Of a stretch of DNA of 64,000 nucleotides, positions 24,224 to 34,199 are shown in pieces (positions within the stretch are counted from its first letter, which is position 1; each line of letters starts with the position of its first letter). The stretch comes from Ostrinia nubilalis (taxonomy: Eukaryota; Arthropoda; Insecta; Lepidoptera; Crambidae). Under the pieces are notes generated by a model. That model was not told where the DNA came from. It ran no database searches and saw only the letters and a program-made list of their open reading frames with translations. The stretch covers positions 8,534,001 to 8,598,000 of the forward strand of contig NC_087119.1 of assembly GCF_963855985.1 (NCBI RefSeq), written 5' to 3'. Both the position numbers and the translations under genes were made by a program.

Positions 24224-25597
24224 ATGTCGTACGCTATAAAATTTTTGTCCTTACAAAAAGCTGAATTAGAATACGAAGTGGAGCTTCGTGGTGGCTCTGG
24301 GGATTCGGTTCTTGAATTAAGGAAACAAATCACAAAATTATCACAACTTAATACTTCCGAAGACATAACCGAATCTTATTTAGAACCAAGCGAGGATTTA
24401 AAATGCGTCAAAGAATCCCTCCTCAAAGCACATACTCTTCTCTCAGGTTTGAAATCAAAATTTGATAAAAACGCTTACACCAGAACTGAGTCATTGCTAC
24501 ATCACCTCTATCATCGGATCAATAGAATCACTAATAACCCAGAAGTTACCGACGTTTATAAAGTCTGTGTTTCTAACTTTAACGCTTACTATAAGGAACT
24601 TATTGCCTTGAGACCCCAGAGCTCACAAACACAAGCCCCTTCCACATCTTCTATTGAAGCAGTTATTGAACCAACTACCATATCTATCTCATGTAGCGAA
24701 CGCAGTTTGTCGGCAGACATAAGCAAGCTTAAATACACGGGAAAAACTTGTGTCCACTCATTCATTTTAAAAGTCGAGGAGTTCGTTGAATCCCGTGGTA
24801 TATCTTTTGATAAAATACTCTCGTTGGCTTATGAGATATTTTCTGGCGATGCATTGCATTGGTATCGTTACAACAAGTATAAAATTAAATCTTGGGAAGA
24901 TTTAGTTAACTTGCTTAAACAAGATTTCAGTAGTAGCGATTATGACTATAGGCTTGCCGCAGAAATTCGTTCTCGTACCCAAGGTGAACGAGAGAATATC
25001 ACAATCTATATATCTATCATGCACGGATTGTTTTCACGTTTAAGCAAACCATTTTCGGAATCAGAGAAATTAGAAATATTACTTCATAATATCCGTCCAT
25101 GCTATGCAAGTACACTAGCGGCCACTCAAAACATCGAAAGTATCGATTCCCTGGTGGCAACTTGTCGTAATTATGAGAACGTTCAATCCAGATTTTCTCA
25201 ATTTCATGAGCCACCTAGAGTATCGAACAGCACCATTGCCCCTGAGTTTGCTTACAAACACAACTACTACGAAAATAATTATCAAAAAACAGAACCTAAA
25301 AATCAAGATAAAACACAAAAACCTTATTACTATCATACTAACAACTCTAATAAACAAAATTTTACTCCTTCATCTTATCAAAAACAATCTACAAATTCTA
25401 AACAACAAAAGAACGAGACCGTTAATGTTGTCAGTACTGGCCCCATATATTGTCCAAGATGTCGCTCTCATGAACATTCCCTTGGTGCTTGTAAAGTGGA
25501 TCGTACCATAGTTTGTTTTAAGTGTGGTGAGAAAGACGTCCGCTATCCGGATTGTCCTAAATGCAACCCAGTTAATGACGAGAATCAAAAAAACTAA
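24224..25597 (+). CDS. gag: Gag structural polyprotein (457 aa)
   Basis: Forms the capsid of the retrotransposon particle and binds its RNA. ATG at 24224 (context ACAATGTCG) is preferred to an in-frame ATG at 24179, which would add 15 residues. Residues about 165-300 match the Retrotrans_gag family pattern, with ALHWYRYNKYKIKSWEDLV as landmark. About residues 340-400 are rich in Asn, Tyr, Lys and Gln. The nucleocapsid end has two zinc knuckles: C410-C413-H418-C423 fits CX2CX4HX4C, while C431-C434-V439-C444 has valine in place of histidine. The stop at 25595-25597 directly follows a -1 slippery heptamer. Pol follows in the -1 frame. Confidence 0.93.
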   Translation: MSYAIKFLSLQKAELEYEVELRGGSGDSVLELRKQITKLSQLNTSEDITESYLEPSEDLKCVKESLLKAHTLLSGLKSKFDKNAYTRTESLLHHLYHRINRITNNPEVTDVYKVCVSNFNAYYKELIALRPQSSQTQAPSTSSIEAVIEPTTISISCSERSLSADISKLKYTGKTCVHSFILKVEEFVESRGISFDKILSLAYEIFSGDALHWYRYNKYKIKSWEDLVNLLKQDFSSSDYDYRLAAEIRSRTQGERENITIYISIMHGLFSRLSKPFSESEKLEILLHNIRPCYASTLAATQNIESIDSLVATCRNYENVQSRFSQFHEPPRVSNSTIAPEFAYKHNYYENNYQKTEPKNQDKTQKPYYYHTNNSNKQNFTPSSYQKQSTNSKQQKNETVNVVSTGPIYCPRCRSHEHSLGACKVDRTIVCFKCGEKDVRYPDCPKCNPVNDENQKN

Positions 25598-28500
25598 TAA
25601 GTGTGGATTGCAAAGATAGTGTTCGTACAAACACTTATTCTCATGTAAATTTTAATAAGTCAGATTGGCAGCAGTGGTTGAACTTTGTCACTTCATTTAC
25701 TACTTATAACGCTGTCTCTTCAATCCACGTTAATCGCGTCAACGTTTCCAGACCCTATGTGTCTGTCGTCATTAATAATAAAAATATTATCGGCCTCCTT
25801 GATACTGGGTCGTCCACTACAATATTGGGTAACGGCTGCCATGAATATTTATTGCAAGCTGGCTATGATCTACAAAAAACCGATACTGCTCAATTCATGG
25901 CAGCAGGTGGGGAAAAATTAGACTCTAAAGGAATCATATATGTCCCAATTACTTTTTATGATAAAACACACGTGCTAAAAGCCTACGTAGTACCTAATAT
26001 TAAACATTCGCTAATACTAGGAATGGACTTTTGGAGATTATTTGGCCTTTTTCCTAAACATCTCGATAGCATTGTCTACTTTAAGGATTCTGATGAGGTT
26101 TTTACTTCAGAAATTGAAGCAAACCCACCTAATATACACTCCTATGAGCACTTATCACAGGAACAAAAAATTACTGCTGATCGTATAATATCATTGTTCC
26201 GTGAAGTGTCATACGAGGAACGTGGTCTTGGTCGAACTAATTTGATACAACATGCAATTGACACTGGGGATGCTGCCCCCATTCGTCAACGCTACTATAG
26301 AATGTCCCCTGAGAAGCAACGCGTTTTAGTTGAGCAACTCGACGAAATGATCAAGGAAGATGTGGTAGAACCATGTGAGAGTCCTTGGTCATCTCCTGTT
26401 CTTCTAACGCCAAAGAAAAACGGGGAATTACGCTTTTGTCTTGACAGCAGAAAGCTTAACGCTGTCACCAAAAAAGATGCATATAGTCTACCCTATATTG
26501 CTGAAATACTGGACAACCTACGTGATGCCAAGTATTTGTCTAGTATAGATCTCTCCAAAAGTTTTTGGCAGATCCTGATAAAGGAAGAGGACAGACAAAA
26601 GACGGCCTTCTACATTCCGTCGCGTGGCACCTTTCAATTCAAGGCTATGGCTTTTGGCTTAACAAATGCACCTGCAACGCAACAAAGGCTAGTAGATACC
26701 TTGTTCTACGGACCAGAGTTTGAACACAGAGTTTTTGTGTTCATTGACGACGTGATAATTGTTTCAGACGACTTTGACCAACACATTTCCCTGATGATGC
26801 GTGTTCTCGAAAAACTTAAAATGGCTAATCTGACAATAAATTTTAAGAAAAGTCAGTTTTTCAGGAAGCAATTGAAATACTTAGGGTATGTGGTGGATTC
26901 AAACGGACTTCATGCTGATCCAGAAAAAGTGGAATCTATTGTTAATTATCCGATTCCAACTAACCGCAAGGAAGTTCGAATGTTTTTGGGTACTGCATCT
27001 TGGTACCGGAAATTCATTCCAAACTTTAGTACGCTAGCTAGTCCCTTAAATAAATTAACCAGCCAAGGTAAGAACGCTCCACCTTTTGTATGGTCCGAAG
27101 AAGCAAATAGCGCTTTTTTAAAATTAAAAAAATGTCTCGTGTCCACGCCAATTCTTTCTTGTCCCGATTATGCTAAGCCTTTTGAAGTGCATACCGACGC
27201 AAGTGATTATGGTATGGGAGCAATACTAACCCAAACTGTCGATGGCACTGAAAGGGTCATAGCATATATGAGTAAATCATTTTCAAAACCAGAACGCAAC
27301 TATAGCACCACCGAACGCGAAGCGTTAGCTGTGCTAACAGCTATTGAGCACTGGCGTTGCTATCTGGAAAACGGACAAATGTTTACCGTATATACGGATC
27401 ATTCTTCCCTAAAATGGTTTCTCAACCTCAATAATCCAACAGGAAGATTAGCCAGGTGGGGAGTAAGACTCTCCGCCTACAATTTTACCATTAAACACCG
27501 TAAAGGTACTGAGAACGTGGTACCAGATAGTTTGTCTCGCGCTGTCCCAATATCCGCTATTGATACTTCGGCAGACTCGCTGACTCAGAAAACCAAAGAT
27601 GACTGGTTTTTAAATATTGTTGAAGGATGTATTAAATCACCAACATCATTTCCCAACTACCGATTTCAAAACGGAAAACTTTTCAGATTCATTAAATCTG
27701 TTAACCCCTTAACCAGGGAGTTTGAGTGGAAGGAGGTAGTTCCATTGGAGTTACGACGGAAAATAATATTTGAAAATCATTCTGAACCCACGTCAGGCCA
27801 TTTCGGAATTTTTAAAACACATAAACGTGTTAGTTTAACTTATTTTTGGCCAAACATGCACAATGATGTAGTCGAATTTGTATCCAGTTGCGATACCTGC
27901 CTTTCGCATAAGCACCCTAATCACTCAACTCTGGGTACAATGGGGAGGCCTAAAGATTGCAGTAGGCCATTCCAAATGTTGAGCGTAGATCTTGTTGGGC
28001 CCTTGCCCGTATCTAGAAAGCAAAATACCTTCTTGCTGGTTATAACGTGTTGCTTTTCTAAATATTGCCTTCTATTTCCCATTCGTCGAGCAACTTCTGA
28101 TATTATTTCAAAGATAATTGAAGATAAAGTATTTCTCATTCACGGGGTACCTAGCACTATTTTAATGGATAACGGACGTCAATTTACCAGCCTCACGATG
28201 AAGAAATTATTTGAAAATTATAATATCCCAAATGTTTTTTATACCCCTTTATACACCCCACAAATAAACACAGTAGAACGTTATAATAAGACTATAATGA
28301 CGGCAGTTTCTACATTTATTGACGGCGACCATAGGGTTTGGGACTCTAACATTTCCAAGATTCAATTTGCGTTAAACAGCGCCGTAAATGAGGTGACAGG
28401 GTTTACACCATCATTTTTGGTCTACGGGCGCGAGCTTGTTAGCTGCGGTTCACATTACGTGGACTCGGACCTGGAAAACCAAATAATTTTCTCTCCACGC

Positions 28501-28815
28501 GATGCCTACGCTGAAAACCTTGGTGTGTTGCATAAATTATTTGACAAAGTACAACTGTCATTAATTAAAGCACACTCAAGAAATAGTACTAACTATAACC
28601 TTCGCCGTAGGAACGTGGACTTCAACGTGGGTGATATCGTTTGGAAAAGGACCTTTTACCAAAGCGACAAAGACAATAAATTCTCTAAAAAGTTAGCCCC
28701 TAAATTCTTAAAATGTCGTATTGTTACAAAAAAATCGAAATTAGTATACGAACTTGAAGACATGGCAGGACGCAATTTAGGTACCTGGCATGTAAAAGAT
28801 TTTAAACTAACCTAG
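25579..28815 (+). CDS. pol: Pol polyprotein: protease, reverse transcriptase, RNase H, integrase
   Basis: Open frame from 25579 without an initiator ATG at its start; expressed most likely as Gag-Pol by -1 frameshifting. Numbering residues from the GTG codon at 25603 (1,070 codons): aspartic protease DTGS at 67-70; reverse transcriptase about 230-430 with LSSIDLSKSFWQ (D316) and active site FIDD at 380-383 (Phe for the usual Tyr); RNase H from about 525 with D532 and YTDH near 599; integrase zinc finger H726/H733/C763/C766 and catalytic triad D796, D856, E892 (35 residues between the last two). The C-terminal part resembles the GPY/F region. No premature stop or frameshift was seen. The TAG at 28813 ends it. 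Confidence 0.94.
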   Translation, partial: RESKKLISVDCKDSVRTNTYSHVNFNKSDWQQWLNFVTSFTTYNAVSSIHVNRVNVSRPYVSVVINNKNIIGLLDTGSSTTILGNGCHEYLLQAGYDLQKTDTAQFMAAGGEKLDSKGIIYVPITFYDKTHVLKAYVVPNIKHSLILGMDFWRLFGLFPKHLDSIVYFKDSDEVFTSEIEANPPNIHSYEHLSQEQKITADRIISLFREVSYEERGLGRTNLIQHAIDTGDAAPIRQRYYRMSPEKQRVLVEQLDEMIKEDVVEPCESPWSSPVLLTPKKNGELRFCLDSRKLNAVTKKDAYSLPYIAEILDNLRDAKYLSSIDLSKSFWQILIKEEDRQKTAFYIPSRGTFQFKAMAFGLTNAPATQQRLVDTLFYGPEFEHRVFVFIDDVIIVSDDFDQHISLMMRVLEKLKMANLTINFKKSQFFRKQLKYLGYVVDSNGLHADPEKVESIVNYPIPTNRKEVRMFLGTASWYRKFIPNFSTLASPLNKLTSQGKNAPPFVWSEEANSAFLKLKKCLVSTPILSCPDYAKPFEVHTDASDYGMGAILTQTVDGTERVIAYMSKSFSKPERNYSTTEREALAVLTAIEHWRCYLENGQMFTVYTDHSSLKWFLNLNNPTGRLARWGVRLSAYNFTIKHRKGTENVVPDSLSRAVPISAIDTSADSLTQKTKDDWFLNIVEGCIKSPTSFPNYRFQNGKLFRFIKSVNPLTREFEWKEVVPLELRRKIIFENHSEPTSGHFGIFKTHKRVSLTYFWPNMHNDVVEFVSSCDTCLSHKHPNHSTLGTMGRPKDCSRPFQMLSVDLVGPLPVSRKQNTFLLVITCCFSKYCLLFPIRRATSDIISKIIEDKVFLIHGVPSTILMDNGRQFTSLTMKKLFENYNIPNVFYTPLYTPQINTVERYNKTIMTAVSTFIDGDHRVWDSNISKIQFALNSAVNEVTGFTPSFLVYGRELVSCGSHYVDSDLENQIIFSPRDAYAENLGVLHKLFDKVQLSLIKAHSRNSTNYNLRRRNVDFNVGDIVWKRTFYQSDKDNKFSKKLAPKFLKCRIVTKKSKLVYELEDMAGRNLGTWHVKDFKLT
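25588..25639 (+). promoter_or_regulatory. Programmed -1 ribosomal frameshift signal
   Basis: A AAA AAC at 25588-25594 is the canonical X XXY YYZ heptamer and sits in the right phase of the gag frame, immediately before its TAA stop. The pol frame is open from 25579, so the frames overlap only at 25579-25597, and a -1 slip here enters pol. A 9-bp stem, AATAAGTGT (25596-25604) with ACACTTATT (25631-25639), could act as stimulator. A smaller alternative pairs 25618-25623 with 25630-25635. The 1-nt spacer to the large stem is shorter than the usual 5-9 nt, so its lower pairs may be open on the ribosome. Confidence 0.8.
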
Positions 28816-28865
28816 AAATCAGATTGCTTTAGGATTAATGGATTTTTTTAGAAAAATCCTAACCT

Positions 28866-28876
28866 AAAAAGGGGGG
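28866..28876 (+). other. Polypurine tract
   Basis: AAAAAGGGGGG ends two bases before the right LTR. It is the expected primer for plus-strand DNA synthesis. Confidence 0.85.
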
Positions 28877-28878
28877 TA

Positions 28879-30160
28879 TGTAACGGTTCGTTACACGAAG
28901 AGTAACAAAATAAAGTAAAAGTTAACAAAAAAATAAAATTTTAATTATAACTAAAAACTAATTAAAAATATACTTACTTACTAAAACCTTAATGACAAAA
29001 ATAAAATAAATATAAACAAAAACTTATACGTAAACTCGGGCGCAAATGACGTTTTAAATATCTGTGAGCGCGAACGATGAGTGAACGAAGTGGAAACAGG
29101 TTCGCCCCGGTTTAGAATAAACCGTCGAAACATCGCGGCGGAGTCCGAGCGAAGTTATCATAACGCAAGGACGTACGGCTTTTGTACTAAAACTGCCAAG
29201 TCACGACGAGCTACGAGTCGTTAAATTCACTTTTTAACAATTTCTACAAATCTAAGTTGTGTTGTGTTACCCCAATATCGGGTGAGTGTTGTAAATGATT
29301 TTTAATTTTAGTGCTTAGCTAGTGCTTAGTAGTAAGTACCTATCTACTGTTATTTAAAAAAAAAATGTATTTAGTGCTTGCATGTGTAGCGCTTAAGTGT
29401 TTATCTTTTAATTATTAGTACGTGAGCGTGGTTAATACTACGTCAAAACAAATTAAATTCGCCACGTACATAAAACGTAATACACACATGACCTTGTATG
29501 ACCCCTACGGTAATTGACAGTCATCCTAATTTTATTACGTTTCCTTTACTTTTATTTTCCATACAACAAATTAATGTGTTAAGCAATTCATATTGCATTA
29601 GATATTGTTTTATAAATATGGAACTCATTTTATAAATAATGGATAATTATTTACCGATGCTTTGGAGTTAATCTTCATTAATCGTGTTTTTAGTGCTTAA
29701 ATCTAGATTAAGAATGATTCTTGTGACTGCCTCATCAGTATTAACTATTTTTTGCAATAATCATTTCATCTGATCCGCTTCTCGCCGCTTCCGGTCTGAT
29801 GTCGCAGTCATAAGTACGAAATCGGACTTTGCTAAAATTGTCCGTATCGGAATTCCAGGGTCCCCGTTCCGGGTTTCAAACACTTCTCTCCGTGGAAGTT
29901 TGGGGCAAGATTGCTGCCTTGGACAATCAAGCCTGGTGGACCTGGGCTGCCATCGAGAACAGTTTTACGCCTACCGGAAATCGGAAGATCAGTACCGTGG
30001 CCTTGATTATTTCTGGGACTTTGTGTCGCTCGGTTGCCAATTATTAACCCACTACCTGAACCTTCGTAAATTACATTTAATAAACCTTTTGTTGTACATG
30101 TTTAGTTTTTTATTGTTTAATTTCCTTTTTGTTACTACCCTTCTACTAGGGTATGTTACA
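28879..30160 (+). repeat. Right (3') LTR, 1,282 bp
   Basis: Same length as the left LTR and, reading the two side by side, no difference found. Polyadenylation signal AATAAA at 30079-30084. Flanked on the right by the target duplication AATA. Confidence 0.95.
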
Positions 30161-30164
30161 AATA

Positions 30165-32499
30165 CTACCACTATGAAGACTACTGTAAGTGAACCCTGGC
30201 ATAAGTTTTTGTCACCTTTCAACCCTGACCCCTGGCCTACTCTGATTGCGTATGTTTCAATTTGAAGCTGTCGGCGGATCAGCATATTTTACGCGCATTG
30301 TGGTCCGCCACCGAGGCGGCTGTCGATAAATGAGATCCTGATGAACCTCGCTTCGTTCACACCTAAAAAAGCTGTGATAACGAATTAAGAAAGGATTTAT
30401 GGGTGGCATCAACAAAATCATTTGGATTTACATGTCAAAGTACCAGCTACAACCACGATTAATTAATATTTGACGTTAGTTCACAAATCTATCTACATAC
30501 TCTTAGCACAGAATAATAATCTCTTAGGCCCACTATGAATTAACGCTTACGTATGATATCTATGTAAACTCTACTTCAAGTTAGATATTTCCAAAGAATT
30601 TAAGTTCGAAAAGCTGAAACTACCAAAATGTTACCGTCACTCTTATTCACATCACTCGTTCCTTGATTTGATCAAATTAAACTGTTTCAATATTGATGAT
30701 TTCATCAAGTAGGTTAATTTTGTTGTTCCACGGTGTGCCAAAACGTATTAATATAATTCATTAATCCCAACCGGAAGTCCCACGTGTCCCTCCATCAGTC
30801 TCTCATCGGCGGCAGGATCAAATGCTCGCGAATATAGTTCTGGACTCCCGATGACAAGTCGCTCGATTCTCTGAATAGTTATCAAAGTGGCCGTCTACAA
30901 TAATATAACTTTATTTCTTTTAATAACGGCCGGAAAGAGTCCAAAGTTCCTCGAAGGGTTAAAAAAATCACAGCGGTGTGCACGGGTCACGGCAATTTGG
31001 GCTATTATGTCACAATATGTACATTGTACAGTAAAACGGTTAAAAATAATGTTCTGCACCCTTAATCATGACTGCTCATTAAAACACTGTGTCCATTGAC
31101 CGTCATAAAGTCAACATCATTTACTCGTATAAAAAAAGATAAAAATAATTCCGGTCTACTTATTCAAGGAACTATCCTACCTAATAAGCCTACAGTATTT
31201 TATAATTATGATTTTCAGCACATTTATGTAATTTTGCGTTTCAAAACCATATTGGGTAGGTACCTACTCGCGACTTTGCATAAAATTGGGCTATTTGATT
31301 TACCTTTCAATTTACGTGTCAAAATATTATGTATGCTGAAAGTTTAAGACTTTAATTTCAGTTTAGCCGCAAACTCAGAGTGTGCATGAAAGCGCTCTTT
31401 ATATGAACGAGCCGAGTGAGCGGTGAAATGAGCGTGCATCAACCAAATCAACAAAGTAAATGAATGTCACTTCTGTATAAAAAAGTTATAATGTATTGAG
31501 TTCTCTATGATGTATTAGTGATTTGAGATACAACGATATAACGATAGGTTTATATCGTTGACTGCAAAATTAAGTGCTGATATTGAGACTGTTTGATCTC
31601 TCTTTGAGTCAATTTTTGTCTACAAAATTGACAGTTTTTTATTAGCGCAGACTATACCTGTCATGCGCGATTAAGATATCCCTTTGCTTGAACTACATTT
31701 GATGAAATTGTTTAAAGCAGAGATTTTCCGCAACGTCAAATTATTGATTAACGATATTCTCGGGTTTCCTTGGCTAAATTAAACTTCAAAGGTGTGGCGT
31801 CAAATTGAGCAGGGCTGGGAAAGAACTTGCCGCGTCATGGCTCGTGACGTCACCACGGGCCATTAGCGGAGACACTTGCGATGCGCTTTTGTTGCGGTGC
31901 GCGCACGCATGCAATGAGACCGAAATAGCACTGCTTTTGCAGGTGGGAACGGTAGATATTTTTTGTCACCGGGTCAAATGAGTTGGTTCTTGAAAAGATG
32001 TGTACCTACCTATGTGACAACTACCTATGTGTATTGGTGTTTGAAAACTTTAGTTTTTCCTTGTGCAGCAGACGACAGCACATCAGACTACAATTTTGTT
32101 GCAGAATAGCACGTATTACAATTACAAAAATGAATGCCTTTGTACGCTTTATGATTTCTTGTAAGACATGGTATTTTCTTGGTACTTTCGTTCCCACCAT
32201 CCCGTCACTATGGCTTGACCATCAATAAAAACTCAACTAATAAAGGCGAAGTCTCCAAGGGGAAAGTTAAACTGGCCCCACAACTGTTAACCCCTTAAAA
32301 TAATAATAGCACCAGGAGAGTAAAATTAATAAATACTTACTCTCTATTCAGCGCGTCAATTTAAAGATTTTCTGACTGTTTGGATGAAAACCATTGTTTT
32401 ACATGAGTCAAAAGGTATCAATAATATTAATTATTTTAACCGAAGTCATATTCATTCCAAAACCTGTATTTTTTAATCAAAATTAAAAAAAAGTAGGTA
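30165..32499. other. Non-coding stretch
   Basis: No gene recognised. 31830-31920 is GC-rich and includes the palindrome TGACGTCA, which is a CREB/ATF site consensus. 32195-32270 is the second copy of a dispersed repeat also seen at 14335-14440. Confidence 0.45.
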
Positions 32500-32754
32500 C
32501 TTAATACCATAGCTGGGCACCGTTAATCAAATAGTTAACTTCGTTAATCGTTAAACCGTTAATAAAAAAATTAACTTCGTTAAACGTTAAAACGTTACAT
32601 TTCGGTTGATTTAACGCAAGTTAACGTTAATCGTTAATCCGTTAACACGTGATAATAACGAAAAAAATTATTGTATGCAAGGTTCAAATAATTTCGAAAG
32701 CTTGTATTGCGCATGGAATTAATTCCTCTTTTATGTTTGCGCTAGTGTTGCCGA

Positions 32755-33032
32755 TCGATAGTCGACTATCGATAGACTATCGATAGTCTATCGGTAGTCA
32801 AATTATCGCAAGACTATCGATTGGCCTATCGATAGTATCGATACTGTCGATACTATCGATACTATCGATAGCTCAAAACGAGGCAATACTATTGAATATG
32901 TGCAATACTATCGATACTATCGATAGTATTGTTGCTCGTGAAGAATAAACTATCGATAGTATCGATACTATTGTCGCTTTTGAATAAAAAGCTATCAATA
33001 CTATCGATTGTTCTAGACTATCGATAGTTTGG
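32755..33032. repeat. TATCGATA array
   Basis: Eleven exact TATCGATA octamers by my count, plus several near matches, in under 280 bp, often joined as CTATCGATAG or GTATCGATAC. The octamer is self-complementary. It is identical to the DREF-binding DRE of Drosophila, but function here is unproven. Confidence 0.85.
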
Positions 33033-33473
33033 CAATTTACAATAGTATCGTTTACAATATTTGGGTATATCTAATAGTCAATAGGCACAACAATAGGGTT
33101 ATTGGAATACTTGAATTATTTCATATAGTTAACCATAACATTTAATTATATGTTTCCAAAATTGGCAATACATTTTATTTGCCGTACTTAACTAATGCAG
33201 GTAGTTTTAAATACAAGTGAGATCATTATTTTTAGTTATATGTTAGTTGGTAAGTCAAGCGAAACATTTGAAATATTGTAAAAATGAATTTAAACATACC
33301 CAATACACTAGTTTGCGCTACAATTTTTCGAAATTATTTGAACCTTGCATAAGTACAATTTTTTTTTTCGTTTTAGTACAACTGCATTTCAGAATAAAAG
33401 CTTTTATTATACATTTTAGTTGTATCTCAATCTCAGAGCCTTGGTACAAATTACAATACAATTTAGCACCATA

Positions 33474-33697
33474 GTGCTCGAAAAGACAAATCCAACAAAC
33501 CCAAACTCGATAAGTTTCCACCGTTTCGTTTAGGAATTCCTATGGCCACCTCTTGACTCCATCATCAGGACCCTGGACATCATCTAGTACTAAAGTGCTC
33601 AAAATGACAAATCCAACGAACCCAAATTCGATGCAATCCCGCCGTTTCATTTAGGAGTTTCTATGGCCACCTCTTGACTCCATCATCAGACCAGCTC
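33474..33697 (+). repeat. Two-copy tandem repeat, about 120-bp unit
   Basis: AGTGCTCGAAAAGACAAATC ... CACCTCTTGACTCCATCATC at 33474-33577 recurs at 33594-33697 with few changes. CATCATCAG-type ends are shared with the region near 15.5-15.7 kb, pointing to one old dispersed family. Confidence 0.65.
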
Positions 33698-33825
33698 AAT
33701 GGTACGATAACATTGCATTGTCAACATACTTACATAAGTATTGGTTGAGGAAAACTGGTCTTAAATTCAGTTGTAAATAAATAAAAAAATGCATTTTTTA
33801 CATTGTTGCGTTGGTGATCAGTAGG

Positions 33826-33932
33826 CCTAAATGCGCGCCGCGATAAGCGGTTATCACGTCATTTTATCGATTTTCTCCATACATTTTGACGTCGATAAAA
33901 GTTATCACGGCGCGCATCTTAGGGCTACTGGT
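33826..33932. mobile_element. Small palindromic MITE (GGCGCGCAT ends)
   Basis: CCTAAATGCGCGCCGCGATA at the left pairs with TTATCACGGCGCGCATCTTAGGG at the right, with ACGTCATTTTATCGA / GACGTCGATAAAA inside. A related sequence lies at 35625-35722. Confidence 0.6.
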
Positions 33933-34199
33933 TACAAAAACTGTTGTTTTGGGTTCTGGAAGTTCTGAAAGCCCGAACGTACTTGTCAGAACGCGTTTTT
34001 CAGCGTGTCTGCTGTATGTTTTTGGTAAATAGTAGGTACTGGATTAACGATTAACGGACTTAGGATAATTTAACGGAAGTTAACGAGTCCGTTAACATTT
34101 TTAAAAGTTAACTTAAAAGTTAATCCGTTAATAGAAATGTTAACTTCGTTAATTAACGATTAACGGATTAACGAGTTAATGCCCAGCTATGCTTAATAC

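Larger units (their letters stand above)
22616..30164 (+). mobile_element. Complete Ty3/gypsy LTR retrotransposon
   Basis: The element proper is 22620-30160 (7,541 bp), flanked by a 4-bp target duplication AATA (22616-22619 and 30161-30164). Order: LTR, primer binding site, gag, pol (protease, reverse transcriptase, RNase H, integrase), polypurine tract, LTR. Protease-RT-RNaseH-integrase order is the Ty3/gypsy arrangement; integrase precedes RT in Ty1/copia. Only 63 bp separate the pol stop from the right LTR, so there is no env gene. Every part looks intact and the two LTRs show no difference by eye, so this copy is young and possibly active. Confidence 0.95.
32508..34191. mobile_element. 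Non-autonomous hAT-like transposon
   Basis: Terminal repeats CATAGCTGGGCA / TGCCCAGCTATG are flanked by a perfect 8-bp duplication CTTAATAC (32500-32507 and 34192-34199). An 8-bp target duplication with short inverted ends containing a TGGGCA core is typical of hAT elements. About 130-180 bp inside each end is crowded with GTTAAC/CGTTAA motifs in both orientations, like subterminal transposase sites of hAT elements. There is no transposase ORF. The interior holds a TATCGATA array, a tandem duplication and a smaller palindromic element. Confidence 0.75.

Noticed and set aside
28816..28878. env gene after pol
   Set aside because: Only 63 bp remain before the right LTR; there is no room for a third ORF.
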